5,897 bases of DNA, taken from Clostridiales bacterium. GTDB taxonomy: Bacteria > Bacillota > Clostridia > Christensenellales > UMGS416. Under the pieces are notes generated by a model, which saw only the letters and a program-made list of their open reading frames with translations, was not told the origin of the DNA and made no database searches. Below, in pieces: positions 1-5,504 of this stretch. Every line of letters starts with the position of its first letter. The stretch's first letter is position 1. Made by a program: the position numbers and the translations under genes. The DNA lies in the NCBI GenBank assembly GCA_012515725.1, contig JAAYXU010000325.1, positions 1-5,897 of the forward strand, in the 5' to 3' direction.

Positions 1-20
1 ATATGTTTCTCCTCCTTATA
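1..20 (-). promoter_or_regulatory. Ribosome binding site of a divergent gene starting at the left edge
   Basis: Read on the minus strand, positions 11-17 give AAGGAGG, a near-perfect Shine-Dalgarno sequence. Positions 2 and 1 read AT, so an ATG would be completed by a G just outside the window, with 8 nt of spacing. The gene itself is not visible and no product can be named. It would be transcribed away from the GntR-type regulator at 307, so the two may share a control region. I saw no clear -35/-10 pair for it. Confidence 0.55.
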
Positions 21-101
21 CCTAATATGATTCCGCTTAATTTAATTCTATGCCCGGCGCTGCAAATCCTGCTGGATTTCCGCTAATTAAGCATATTTTA
101 T

Positions 102-155
102 ACAGTGTCTGAAAGTGCTCCGCCGGGCTGCCGCTTACTGATAGTGTCGTACTAA
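102..155. repeat. Dispersed intergenic repeat, copy A
   Basis: The core at 111-136 (GAAAGTGCTCCGC then GC-rich) matches 5007-5032 at 23 of 26 positions. Similarity continues with gaps on both sides: ACAGT before the core, TGATA and ACTA-CA after it. Both copies lie in non-coding DNA, about 4.9 kb apart. The element has no visible open reading frame and no strong self-complementarity. It may be a small intergenic element or a remnant of one. Confidence 0.6.
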
Positions 156-199
156 CAAAAGGTGAATACCGGTAAACAAATGCTGTTGCCCCGCTAACT

Positions 200-219
200 T
201 TCGTCAAATCCATGACGAA
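200..219. promoter_or_regulatory. Palindromic operator candidate at the GntR promoter
   Basis: TTCGTCA (200-206) and TGACGAA (213-219) are perfect 7-bp inverted arms around a 6-nt spacer. The right arm overlaps the candidate -35 box at 212-217, the position expected for a repressor site. The regulator gene starts 88 bp downstream, so autoregulation is a reasonable inference. The half-site does not match the GT-N-TA-N-AC core often seen for HutC-type proteins. A second, shorter palindrome, TACCGGTA, lies at 167-174. Confidence 0.4.
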
Positions 220-240
220 CCGCGCCGTTTATGGTAGAAT
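212..240 (+). promoter_or_regulatory. Candidate housekeeping promoter of the GntR regulator gene
   Basis: ATGACG at 212-217 matches the TTGACA consensus at 4 of 6 positions. It is separated by exactly 17 bp from TAGAAT at 235-240, which matches TATAAT at 5 of 6. Transcription would begin near 247, leaving a leader of about 60 nt before the start codon at 307. The -35 box overlaps an inverted repeat that could be an operator. Confidence 0.5.
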
Positions 241-306
241 GATTCCATTGCCCGCGGAGCGTCCGCTTACGCCGCGCGCGCGGGCCAAAACGGGCAGGAG
301 GAGCGT

Positions 307-1089
307 ATGCAGGAACGGGATACGATGCGCGAATTTGCCGATCTGTCGCTGGAGAGAAACTCCCCGCTTCCGGCATACTACCAGATACAAGCCTATATCG
401 AAAAGCTGATCCGCGAGAAACGCATTATTCCCGGGGACAGGCTTCCTTCGGAGCGTGAGTTCGTATCGGTCTTCCCGGTCAGCCGGATGACCTATCGGCA
501 GACGCTGGGTGAGCTTGCCCAACTGGGGCTGCTCGTGCGCCGCCAGGGCAGCGGAACCTACGTCGCCTACCCGAAGATCGGCTCCTCCCCGATGCAGGTG
601 ACCAGCTTTTCTGAGAACATGGCGGGAAGCGGCCTGAGAGCCGGAGCGCGTACGCTTAAGAAACAGCGGTTCGCGCGTCCGCTCCCCGACGTTGCCGCCG
701 CGCTCATGCTTCCTGCCGATCATCCCGTCATATACCTGTCGCGCATACGGCTGGCCGACGATCGTCCCGTGGTGCTCGAGCAGTCGTGGCTGGACGCGGT
801 CCTCTATGAATCCCTGCTTACAATAGACCTAACAGACCGCTCGCTGTACCGGGTTTTGAAGGAGCAGTTCGATATCACGATCACGCGGCGCAGCGAGAGC
901 ATAGAGGCGGCGCTTTGCGACGAGAAGCTGTCGCGCAAGCTCGGTATTTACGCAGGCGCGCCGCTACTAAAGACCGTCGGCACAGGATACGACGGGCAGG
1001 GTCGCCCTGTTGAGTATACGGTCAGCCATTATCGCGGCGATCTGTACCGGTTCACGGTCACAGGATACCGCGAGCTGTCCGGGGAATAA
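307..1089 (+). CDS. GntR family transcriptional regulator, HutC/UTRA subfamily
   Basis: A predicted cytoplasmic DNA-binding repressor of 260 residues, normal for the subfamily. Residues about 20-86 form the winged helix-turn-helix, with the family signature GDRLPSERE at 43-51 and the wing RRQGSGTYV at 78-86. Residues about 95-252 fit the UTRA effector-binding domain, ending in the typical GRPVEYTVSHYRGDLYRF. Family members bind small ligands, often sugars, amino sugars or organic acids, and release their operator. The ATG at 307 is preferred because AGGAGG (296-301) lies 5 nt upstream; the internal ATG at 325 has no comparable site. The dehydrogenase and lipoprotein genes follow on the same strand and are the likely targets. 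The actual ligand cannot be read from the sequence. A palindrome over the candidate promoter suggests self-control. Confidence 0.93.
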   Translation: MQERDTMREFADLSLERNSPLPAYYQIQAYIEKLIREKRIIPGDRLPSEREFVSVFPVSRMTYRQTLGELAQLGLLVRRQGSGTYVAYPKIGSSPMQVTSFSENMAGSGLRAGARTLKKQRFARPLPDVAAALMLPADHPVIYLSRIRLADDRPVVLEQSWLDAVLYESLLTIDLTDRSLYRVLKEQFDITITRRSESIEAALCDEKLSRKLGIYAGAPLLKTVGTGYDGQGRPVEYTVSHYRGDLYRFTVTGYRELSGE

Positions 1090-1091
1090 GT

Positions 1092-1132
1092 GAACCGCCC
1101 GTCCGGGCATTGTCCGGGCCGGATCGCGGTTC
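1092..1132 (+). terminator. Hairpin between regulator and dehydrogenase, terminator or attenuator candidate
   Basis: GAACCGC (1092-1098) pairs perfectly with GCGGTTC (1126-1132), and the interior holds further pairing (CCGG at 1103-1106 with CCGG at 1114-1117). The hairpin begins 2 nt after the regulator stop codon. Only a weak T-rich tail (TTTAAT) follows, so termination would be partial at best. It overlaps a candidate promoter at 1110-1138, and an operator role is equally possible. Confidence 0.4.
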
Positions 1133-1138
1133 TTTAAT
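1110..1138 (+). promoter_or_regulatory. Candidate promoter of the dehydrogenase-lipoprotein pair
   Basis: TTGTCC (1110-1115, 4 of 6 to the -35 consensus) and TTTAAT (1133-1138, 5 of 6 to the -10 consensus) are 17 bp apart. The -35 box and spacer lie inside the hairpin at 1092-1132, so a protein bound to that palindrome would block the promoter. Transcription would start near 1145, leaving a very short leader before GGAGG at 1151-1155. The match is modest, and read-through from the regulator gene is the alternative. Confidence 0.33.
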
Positions 1139-1162
1139 ACATACGGTTTAGGAGGCATGAAA

Positions 1163-1951
1163 ATGGAAGAATCCATCATGAAGCGCTTCTCTCTCGAAGG
1201 CCGGGTTTCTATCGTCACCGGCGCGGCCCAGGGACTGGGGCTTGCGATGGCGCAGGCTCTGGCCGAGGCAGGAAGCCGGATCGTGATCGGCGAGGTGAAT
1301 GTGGACAAGGCCCGGGACGCGGCGCGTGAAATCAGCCGCCGGTATGGGGTGGAGGCCGAGGCGATGCGCTGCGACGTGACCAGCCCCGAGGACGCCGCGG
1401 CGCTTACCGATGCGGCGCGTGAGCGCTTCGGGCGCATCGACGTGCTCATCAACAACGCCGGTATCGTTCACCACGAACCGGCCGAGGACGTAGCCTACGA
1501 AAACTGGTTCAAGGTTATTAACGTCGATCTCAACGGCGTATTTATCATGTCGCAGGCGGTGGGCCGCGCGATGCTGGCGGCGGGCCGCGGCTCCATCATC
1601 AATATCGCGTCTATGTCGGGACTCATCGTCAATACGCCGCAGTGCCAGGCCTCCTACAACGCCGCGAAGGCCGGCGTCATCCACCTGACGCGCTCTCTTG
1701 CGACCGAATGGGCGACCCGGGGCGTCCGCGTCAACGCGATCGCGCCGGGCTACATGAAGACCGCTATGACCGCTTCCTTCTTCGAGAACGCGGAGCACCC
1801 GTGGGTGAAGACATGGATGGACATGTCGCCCATGAAGCGCCCCGGCACGCCCGACGAGCTGGGCGGTCTGGCCATATATCTGGCGAGCGACGCATCCTCG
1901 TTCACAACCGGAGGCGTATTCGTGGCCGACGGCGGGTATTCGGCCTGGTGA
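1163..1951 (+). CDS. Classical short-chain dehydrogenase/reductase (SDR)
   Basis: A cytoplasmic NAD(P)-dependent oxidoreductase of 262 residues, the usual length. It shows the Rossmann glycine motif TGAAQGLG (19-26), NNAG (97-100), catalytic Ser152, and YNAAK with Tyr165 and Lys169, plus the C-terminal DGGYSAW. A glutamate (Glu44) at the end of the second strand favours NAD(H) over NADP(H). The start at 1163 is chosen because GGAGG (1151-1155) lies 7 nt upstream; the in-frame ATG at 1157 is only 1 nt from it. The sequence style resembles sugar and polyol dehydrogenases, and the neighbouring sugar-type binding protein and GntR regulator support that. The substrate is not identifiable and 3-oxoacyl reductase-like members cannot be excluded. 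The stop codon overlaps the next start codon by 1 nt. Confidence 0.93.
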   Translation: MEESIMKRFSLEGRVSIVTGAAQGLGLAMAQALAEAGSRIVIGEVNVDKARDAAREISRRYGVEAEAMRCDVTSPEDAAALTDAARERFGRIDVLINNAGIVHHEPAEDVAYENWFKVINVDLNGVFIMSQAVGRAMLAAGRGSIINIASMSGLIVNTPQCQASYNAAKAGVIHLTRSLATEWATRGVRVNAIAPGYMKTAMTASFFENAEHPWVKTWMDMSPMKRPGTPDELGGLAIYLASDASSFTTGGVFVADGGYSAW

Positions 1952-3396
1952 TGACGCGGCGCACGATTTCCCGCGCGGCAGGCGCGCTGGCCGCGCTCAT
2001 TATGCTCGCGGGCTGCGGCGCTCCCGAGCCCGCGCCCGATGCGCGCGAAACGACCGCCCCGCCCAGGACCGCGACAGAACCTCCCGCGGCGGCGATATCG
2101 ATGATGGTATCGGGGGAGCGCCCGCCGCTGGACAGTCCCGTGCTCATGGCCCTTGCCCAGCGCCCGGGCGTCACGCTGACGGTACGGGCCGTACCGGACG
2201 ATGGTTACGCCGCCGCGCTGCAGGTGGCGCTGGCGTCGGCGGATATCGCCGACATCATAGAGGTGGAACCGGCGCAGGCCGAGCCCTACGCGGCTCTTTT
2301 CGCTGATGTGCGGCCGCTTTTTGAGCGGTGCGCGCCCGCGTATACGGCATGGGCCGCAAAGGAAGGACTCTGGGACACGCCCGGAGACTCCGGCTCGCCG
2401 GTTCTGGTATTCGCCGGGCACGCGGACACCCGCGCCATTGACGGCGGCTGGTGGGTCCGGAACGATCTGTACCGTCTGGCGGGCGATACCGGCGCGCTCT
2501 TTGCGGCGGCGGTAAAAGAGCCCGGTACGGTCGCGCTGTCCGCGCCCGGCGGCGTGCGGGGCCTCATGGATCAGGTCGCGCCGCTTTTTGGCGTACCGGC
2601 CGGGGTCTGCCGCCTTAAGGCCGGGCTCGTGTACGGGCCCGCGACCGAGGACTTCGGGCGCGCTCTATCGTGGCTGGCCGACTCTTTCGCGGCCGGGGCG
2701 CTCGACGCTTCCTTCGCGGTGCGCACGCGCGTAAGCTGGCGGAGCCTTGCCGCCTCGGGAGAGCTGGCTGCGACGCTTTGTGATTTTGACGAGTGGGAAG
2801 CGCTCGCGCGGGAAGGGTACACATTGTGCGCGCCGCCCGCCGTATCCGGGGAAAAGGCGTATGTCAGGACACGCCCCGGCCGCACGATTCGGTGGATGGC
2901 GCTTTCGTCCGCGTGCGTGAACCCCGAGTCGGCCGCGGGCTTTATCGACTACTGCTTTTCTGACGAAGGCAGGATACTGCAGAACTACGGCATCGAGGGC
3001 GTACACGCCGCGGTCTATGACGGATACGCGCTGCGCGTAAAGCCCTGGAGGGATGCGGGGATCCCCGCTCTGCGTGAGCAGGGGCTTTTAAGCCCGGTGA
3101 TGCCCGGCGTCCTGCACGCGGAGGAATCCGCGCTCTCTCCCGGGGTCCGCGAGGCCGCCAGCAGACTGCGGGCATGGTATCTGCTGCCCGGCGATATGCC
3201 GGTAGAGACGCCTGTGCTCCGGGGCGACGCGGCCCGGCGGCAGGTCATACTGGAGGGGGCGCTGTGGCCGACCGCCCAACGCTGGTGGACCGACTTCATA
3301 ACCGGGGCGCGCGATCCCGCTGCCGACTGGGACGCGTACCTCGCAGAGCTCGACGCGGCAGGTCTGGCTGAATATATCAGCGCATGGGGCCGCTGA
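1951..3396 (+). CDS. Extracellular solute-binding lipoprotein, LplA-like
   Basis: A predicted surface lipoprotein of 481 residues that would capture a solute, probably a sugar, for an ABC importer. The N-terminus has a basic start (MTRR), a hydrophobic stretch and a lipobox LAGC with the lipidated Cys22. A Pro/Ala/Thr-rich linker follows. NYGIEGVH (345-352) and a C-terminal WDAYLAEL...GLAEYISAW (from 460) are typical of the large LplA-like binding proteins of Paenibacillus and Clostridia. Translation begins at ATG 1951 inside the TGA of the dehydrogenase; no good ribosome site precedes it, so translational coupling is likely. The open frame upstream to 1642 is only an antisense-free shadow inside the dehydrogenase gene. 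No permease or ATPase gene follows, so the importer must be encoded elsewhere or the protein serves sensing. The 3' end overlaps the convergent small gene by 20 bp. Confidence 0.88.
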   Translation: MTRRTISRAAGALAALIMLAGCGAPEPAPDARETTAPPRTATEPPAAAISMMVSGERPPLDSPVLMALAQRPGVTLTVRAVPDDGYAAALQVALASADIADIIEVEPAQAEPYAALFADVRPLFERCAPAYTAWAAKEGLWDTPGDSGSPVLVFAGHADTRAIDGGWWVRNDLYRLAGDTGALFAAAVKEPGTVALSAPGGVRGLMDQVAPLFGVPAGVCRLKAGLVYGPATEDFGRALSWLADSFAAGALDASFAVRTRVSWRSLAASGELAATLCDFDEWEALAREGYTLCAPPAVSGEKAYVRTRPGRTIRWMALSSACVNPESAAGFIDYCFSDEGRILQNYGIEGVHAAVYDGYALRVKPWRDAGIPALREQGLLSPVMPGVLHAEESALSPGVREAASRLRAWYLLPGDMPVETPVLRGDAARRQVILEGALWPTAQRWWTDFITGARDPAADWDAYLAELDAAGLAEYISAWGR

Positions 3397-3751
3397 ATAC
3401 GGCGGTCACATCGACGCGGGCGTCGTCCATGCTCACGCGGACCGAAAGCTCCCGCGACGACGCGGCCCCTTCCCACCCATAAAAGCTGTGTCCGCTCGCC
3501 GCGACGGCCTCCAGCGTGACCGTCTCTCCCGGCTCATAGACTTCCTTGTAGGGGTTTATTATGACCGTTCCCTTCCCCTCGACAAGGACGCACAGCACGC
3601 TGCCGACGCTGGCCATAGGCGGAGCGGTGTCGTGGATCATGACGCTGCTCTCGGGCAGTATCTGCGCTTTATTCAGGTACAGCACGCCCATGATGCCGCC
3701 CAGCGCGAATATGATAACGACTACGATCACGATCAGCCATTGCGTGTTCAC
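3377..3751 (-). CDS. Small membrane-anchored protein with one divergent InlB B-repeat domain
   Basis: A 124-residue protein of unknown function. Residues about 5-26 are a strongly hydrophobic segment (LIVIVVVIIFALGG) that acts as an uncleaved anchor, with the rest predicted outside the cell. Residues about 54-119 fit a divergent InlB B-repeat: GKGTVIINP, then YEPGETVTLEA, GHSFYGWEG and a final VDVTAVF. Such domains are usually found in multiple copies in large surface proteins, so one copy on a short anchor is unusual. The start is GTG at 3751, supported by AAAAGGAGG (3759-3767) with 7 nt spacing and by a good promoter at 3802-3830. gpr lies upstream on the same strand but a candidate terminator and promoter separate them. 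The last 20 bp overlap the end of the lipoprotein gene. Confidence 0.85.
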   Translation of the reverse strand: MNTQWLIVIVVVIIFALGGIMGVLYLNKAQILPESSVMIHDTAPPMASVGSVLCVLVEGKGTVIINPYKEVYEPGETVTLEAVAASGHSFYGWEGAASSRELSVRVSMDDARVDVTAVFSGPMR

Positions 3752-3801
3752 GGCCTGTCCTCCTTTTAACTGCGCTCGTTCCGGACAACCTCGATGGTAA
3801 T

Positions 3802-3830
3802 ATTATACGGCCCGCGGCGCTTTCGGGCAA
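3802..3830 (-). promoter_or_regulatory. Promoter of the small InlB-repeat gene
   Basis: On the minus strand, TTGCCC (3830-3825) matches the -35 consensus at 4 of 6 positions, and TATAAT (3807-3802) is a perfect -10 box. The spacer is exactly 17 bp. Transcription would start near 3795, about 44 nt before the GTG start codon at 3751. The -35 box sits in the loop of a long GC-rich palindrome (3805-3847), so most of the promoter lies inside that palindrome. Confidence 0.65.
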
Positions 3831-3847
3831 GAGCGCGCGGGCCGTAT
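3805..3847. repeat. Long GC-rich inverted repeat in the gpr to InlB-repeat gene gap
   Basis: The left arm (3805-3821, ATACGGCCCGCGGCGCT) pairs with the right arm (3832-3847) over about 16 bp with a single bulged G. The loop is about 10 nt. No T-run follows on either strand, so it is a poor intrinsic terminator. It encloses the -35 box and spacer of the downstream promoter, which makes an operator or a roadblock plausible. Confidence 0.6.
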
Positions 3848-3872
3848 TGGTAAAAATCCCGTTCTCTAACAT

Positions 3873-3893
3873 GAAAATCGGTATCACATACCG
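3873..3893 (-). terminator. Weak intrinsic terminator candidate downstream of gpr
   Basis: On the minus strand CGGTAT (3893-3888) and ATACCG (3884-3879) form a 6-bp stem with a 3-nt loop, followed by ATTTTC. The hairpin begins about 34 nt after the gpr stop codon. The stem is short and the T-run only four bases, so the call is tentative. Confidence 0.4.
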
Positions 3894-3926
3894 CAAATGT
3901 ACACCGCAAGGGCGTACACGCGGGTG

Positions 3927-4874
3927 TCAGTGCAGGAATCGGTTGATTTCGTCGATGGTCACGCCGTCGTGTATGAGAAGATTCAGCCCTGTGGACAGTA
4001 TGCGCGCCACATCGTCGACAATCGTATCGATCTCCTTGGGCGTCACCACCAGATCGCCCAGCTTCTTGGCGATGACCTGATCGACCATACGCTCAATCAC
4101 TTCCTCCCGCGGCATTCCCGAGCCGGGCGCTTCGCGGGAAAGGATTTCGAGCGCGTCACGCACGATCGTCGTAGCGTATACCACCATCGGCACGCCCAGC
4201 GCGATGACCGGGACCCCCAGGCTGTTACGGTCGAGCGTGACACGGTTGTTCCCGATGCCTGATCCGGGGTTCAGACCCGTGTCGCTTATCTGTATAGTGG
4301 TACTGATGCGGTCGGTGCGCCGGGAGGCCAGCGCGTCGATGATAAATACAACGGTGGGCCCGACCTTTTCCACGACGCCCTGTATGATCTCGGCCGTCTC
4401 GATGCCGGTAATGCCCAGTACGCCGGGCGACAGCGCGCAGACCGGACGCACGCGCTCATCGACCTGATCGGGTATGACCTTGAGCAGATGGCGGGTCACC
4501 ATCATCTTTGATACGACCCGCGGCCCCAGCGCGTCAGGGGTAATGTTCCAGTTGCCAAGTCCCACCACCAGCGCCGAGAAATCGCGGTTAATGGGCGGGA
4601 GCAGCGGCTTTAGTTCCCGGGCCAGGCAGTAGCTGACCCGCTCCTCGAGCGTAGGGTCCCGGTCCCGCAGATTGGGGGCCTCGAGGGTCACGTATACGCC
4701 GCGCGGCTTGCCCAGCGCCGTTTCCCCCGCGTTGCTGGTCACGCGCACCCGAGTGATCGTGATATCCCGGTCATCGCGGTTAATATCGGCCTCCACGCCG
4801 GGAATCTGGCTGGCGCTGCGGTCCTCCAGTATTTCGCGTGCCTCAAGCGCCAGATCGGTACGGATATCGCTCAT
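3927..4874 (-). CDS. gpr: Germination protease GPR (spore protease, peptidase family A25)
   Basis: GPR degrades the small acid-soluble proteins coating spore DNA when a spore germinates; in Bacillus it is made in the forespore as a zymogen and processes itself. The 315-residue product carries IRTDLALEA (4-12), KPRGVYVTLEA (56-66), GLGNWNITPDALGP (105-118), PGVLGITGIET (150-160), IDALASRR (179-186), TTIQISDTG (192-200) and VVTPKEIDTIVDD (276-288). Asp114 and Asp180 correspond by motif to the two essential aspartates of the B. megaterium enzyme and keep the same 66-residue spacing. It is shorter than Bacillus GPR (about 370), mainly from a shortened region before VVTPKE, as in clostridial forms. 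Only four residues precede RTDLA, so the removable propeptide must be very short. Residue 233 is Tyr where B. subtilis has Asp (GVPMVVYATT). The start is set by AAGGAG (4883-4888), 8 nt upstream. No clear sigma-G promoter was found. Confidence 0.97.
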   Translation of the reverse strand: MSDIRTDLALEAREILEDRSASQIPGVEADINRDDRDITITRVRVTSNAGETALGKPRGVYVTLEAPNLRDRDPTLEERVSYCLARELKPLLPPINRDFSALVVGLGNWNITPDALGPRVVSKMMVTRHLLKVIPDQVDERVRPVCALSPGVLGITGIETAEIIQGVVEKVGPTVVFIIDALASRRTDRISTTIQISDTGLNPGSGIGNNRVTLDRNSLGVPVIALGVPMVVYATTIVRDALEILSREAPGSGMPREEVIERMVDQVIAKKLGDLVVTPKEIDTIVDDVARILSTGLNLLIHDGVTIDEINRFLH

Positions 4875-4954
4875 GAAACCAGCTCCTTACCTCGCGTATG
4901 CTTTACATAGATTTCCCGGCCATCTTAAAATCATACCGATGCGGCGGCTGTATG

Positions 4955-4976
4955 CCTGCTTTTTACCCGGGGCGAA
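4955..4976. repeat. Dispersed 22-bp repeat, copy 1
   Basis: This stretch, containing CTGCTTTTTACCC and GGGCGAA, recurs at 5837-5858 with a single difference (21 of 22 identical). The flanks keep weak similarity after the repeat (TTT, then CATA). It directly precedes the repeat at 4999-5053, so the two may be parts of one larger element. Confidence 0.65.
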
Positions 4977-4998
4977 AGTATTTGTTCTCCATAAAACA

Positions 4999-5053
4999 AC
5001 AGTTGTGAAAGTGCTCCGCTGCGCTGCTGCTTGATGATAATTGCAGAACTAGC
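4999..5053. repeat. Dispersed intergenic repeat, copy B
   Basis: The core 5007-5032 matches 111-136 at 23 of 26 positions, with gapped similarity over about 50 bp in total. Copy A lies beside the divergent gene start at the left edge; this copy lies upstream of gpr. Both copies are in the same orientation. Confidence 0.6.
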
Positions 5054-5110
5054 ATCTTTGTTCTTTTGCTTGTTTTTTCATTTTCTGAGATTAAGATGAC
5101 GCTCCGCTGG

Positions 5111-5142
5111 GGTTACTTTCTGCCTTGATGCAGAAAGTAACC
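5111..5142. repeat. Perfect 13-bp inverted repeat with 6-nt loop
   Basis: GGTTACTTTCTGC (5111-5123) and GCAGAAAGTAACC (5130-5142) are exact complements around CTTGAT. The stem is uninterrupted. No T-run follows on the plus strand (CAAAGAGAT comes directly after the stem), so it is not a standard terminator. Palindromes of this GGTTACTTT type are, to my recollection, frequent in bacterial intergenic DNA, but I cannot name the family. Confidence 0.75.
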
Positions 5143-5171
5143 AAAGAGATCAAGATGTTTCAAGTCGGCCT

Positions 5172-5235
5172 CCGGCACTAAAATCAACGAGCTTACAATG
5201 AGAAACAAGAATTACTGCTTTGATTTTAGTGCCGG
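5172..5235. repeat. GGCACTAAA hairpin unit 1
   Basis: CCGGCACTAAAATCAA (5172-5187) and TTGATTTTAGTGCCGG (5220-5235) are perfect 16-bp arms. The 32-nt loop is A-rich. Unit 2 starts exactly 120 bp further on and has the same arms; its loop is related near the right arm. No reading frame fits inside. The unit could be a miniature inverted-repeat element or a structured RNA. Confidence 0.8.
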
Positions 5236-5291
5236 GACGAGAACAGCCCTCCTCCGCGTATGCTGCGGCTACGCCTCCGCCGTCTCCGGAT

Positions 5292-5352
5292 CCGGCACTA
5301 AAATCAGCCCTACTAATAATGAAAAATGAACTACCACTTTGATTTTAGTGCC
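5292..5352. repeat. GGCACTAAA hairpin unit 2
   Basis: GGCACTAAAATCA (5294-5306) and TGATTTTAGTGCC (5340-5352) form 13 perfect base pairs. The left flank CC (5292-5293) is kept from unit 1, but the right flank has lost the matching GG. The 33-nt loop is A-rich and aligns partly with that of unit 1 (shared AATGA...AAA and ACT next to the right arm). Confidence 0.8.
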
Positions 5353-5391
5353 AGACCGATGAAACATCGGGGGGAATGATTATTTTGAGTA

Positions 5392-5413
5392 GGGGCGACG
5401 CGCGCGTCGCCCC
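5392..5413. repeat. Perfect 22-bp GC palindrome
   Basis: GGGGCGACG (5392-5400), CGCG centre, and CGTCGCCCC (5405-5413) make an uninterrupted self-complementary sequence in which only the last base pair of each arm is preceded by AT-rich DNA on the left. It falls inside a spurious short frame, where it reads as GDARVAP. It might be a protein binding site or a small dispersed element. Confidence 0.75.
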
Positions 5414-5504
5414 CGCTGCGATCAGGCAGAGCAAACAGAACGGAACAGATATTGTCGTAACAGAAGCAAAGGGAGAGTGCGAAGGCTGGATCGGCAGCGG
5501 GGGT

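Noticed and set aside
229..723. Long minus-strand frame opposite the GntR regulator gene
   Set aside because: The plus-strand frame has clear GntR and UTRA motifs and a ribosome site; the minus frame has low-complexity Arg/Gly-rich content typical of a shadow in GC-rich DNA.
1642..1950. Upstream extension of the lipoprotein reading frame into the dehydrogenase gene
   Set aside because: The extension is Arg-rich and featureless, and it would destroy the signal peptide and lipobox that begin precisely at ATG 1951.
3805..3847. The GC-rich palindrome as an intrinsic terminator of gpr
   Set aside because: No T-run follows the stem on the minus strand (ATAATATTACC instead), and the -10 box lies at its base. 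A weaker stem with ATTTT at 3873-3893 is a better terminator candidate.
4890..4960. Sigma-G promoter upstream of gpr
   Set aside because: GTATGA and CTATGTA on the minus strand resemble the expected boxes, but the 20-nt gap and the mismatches make the assignment unconvincing.
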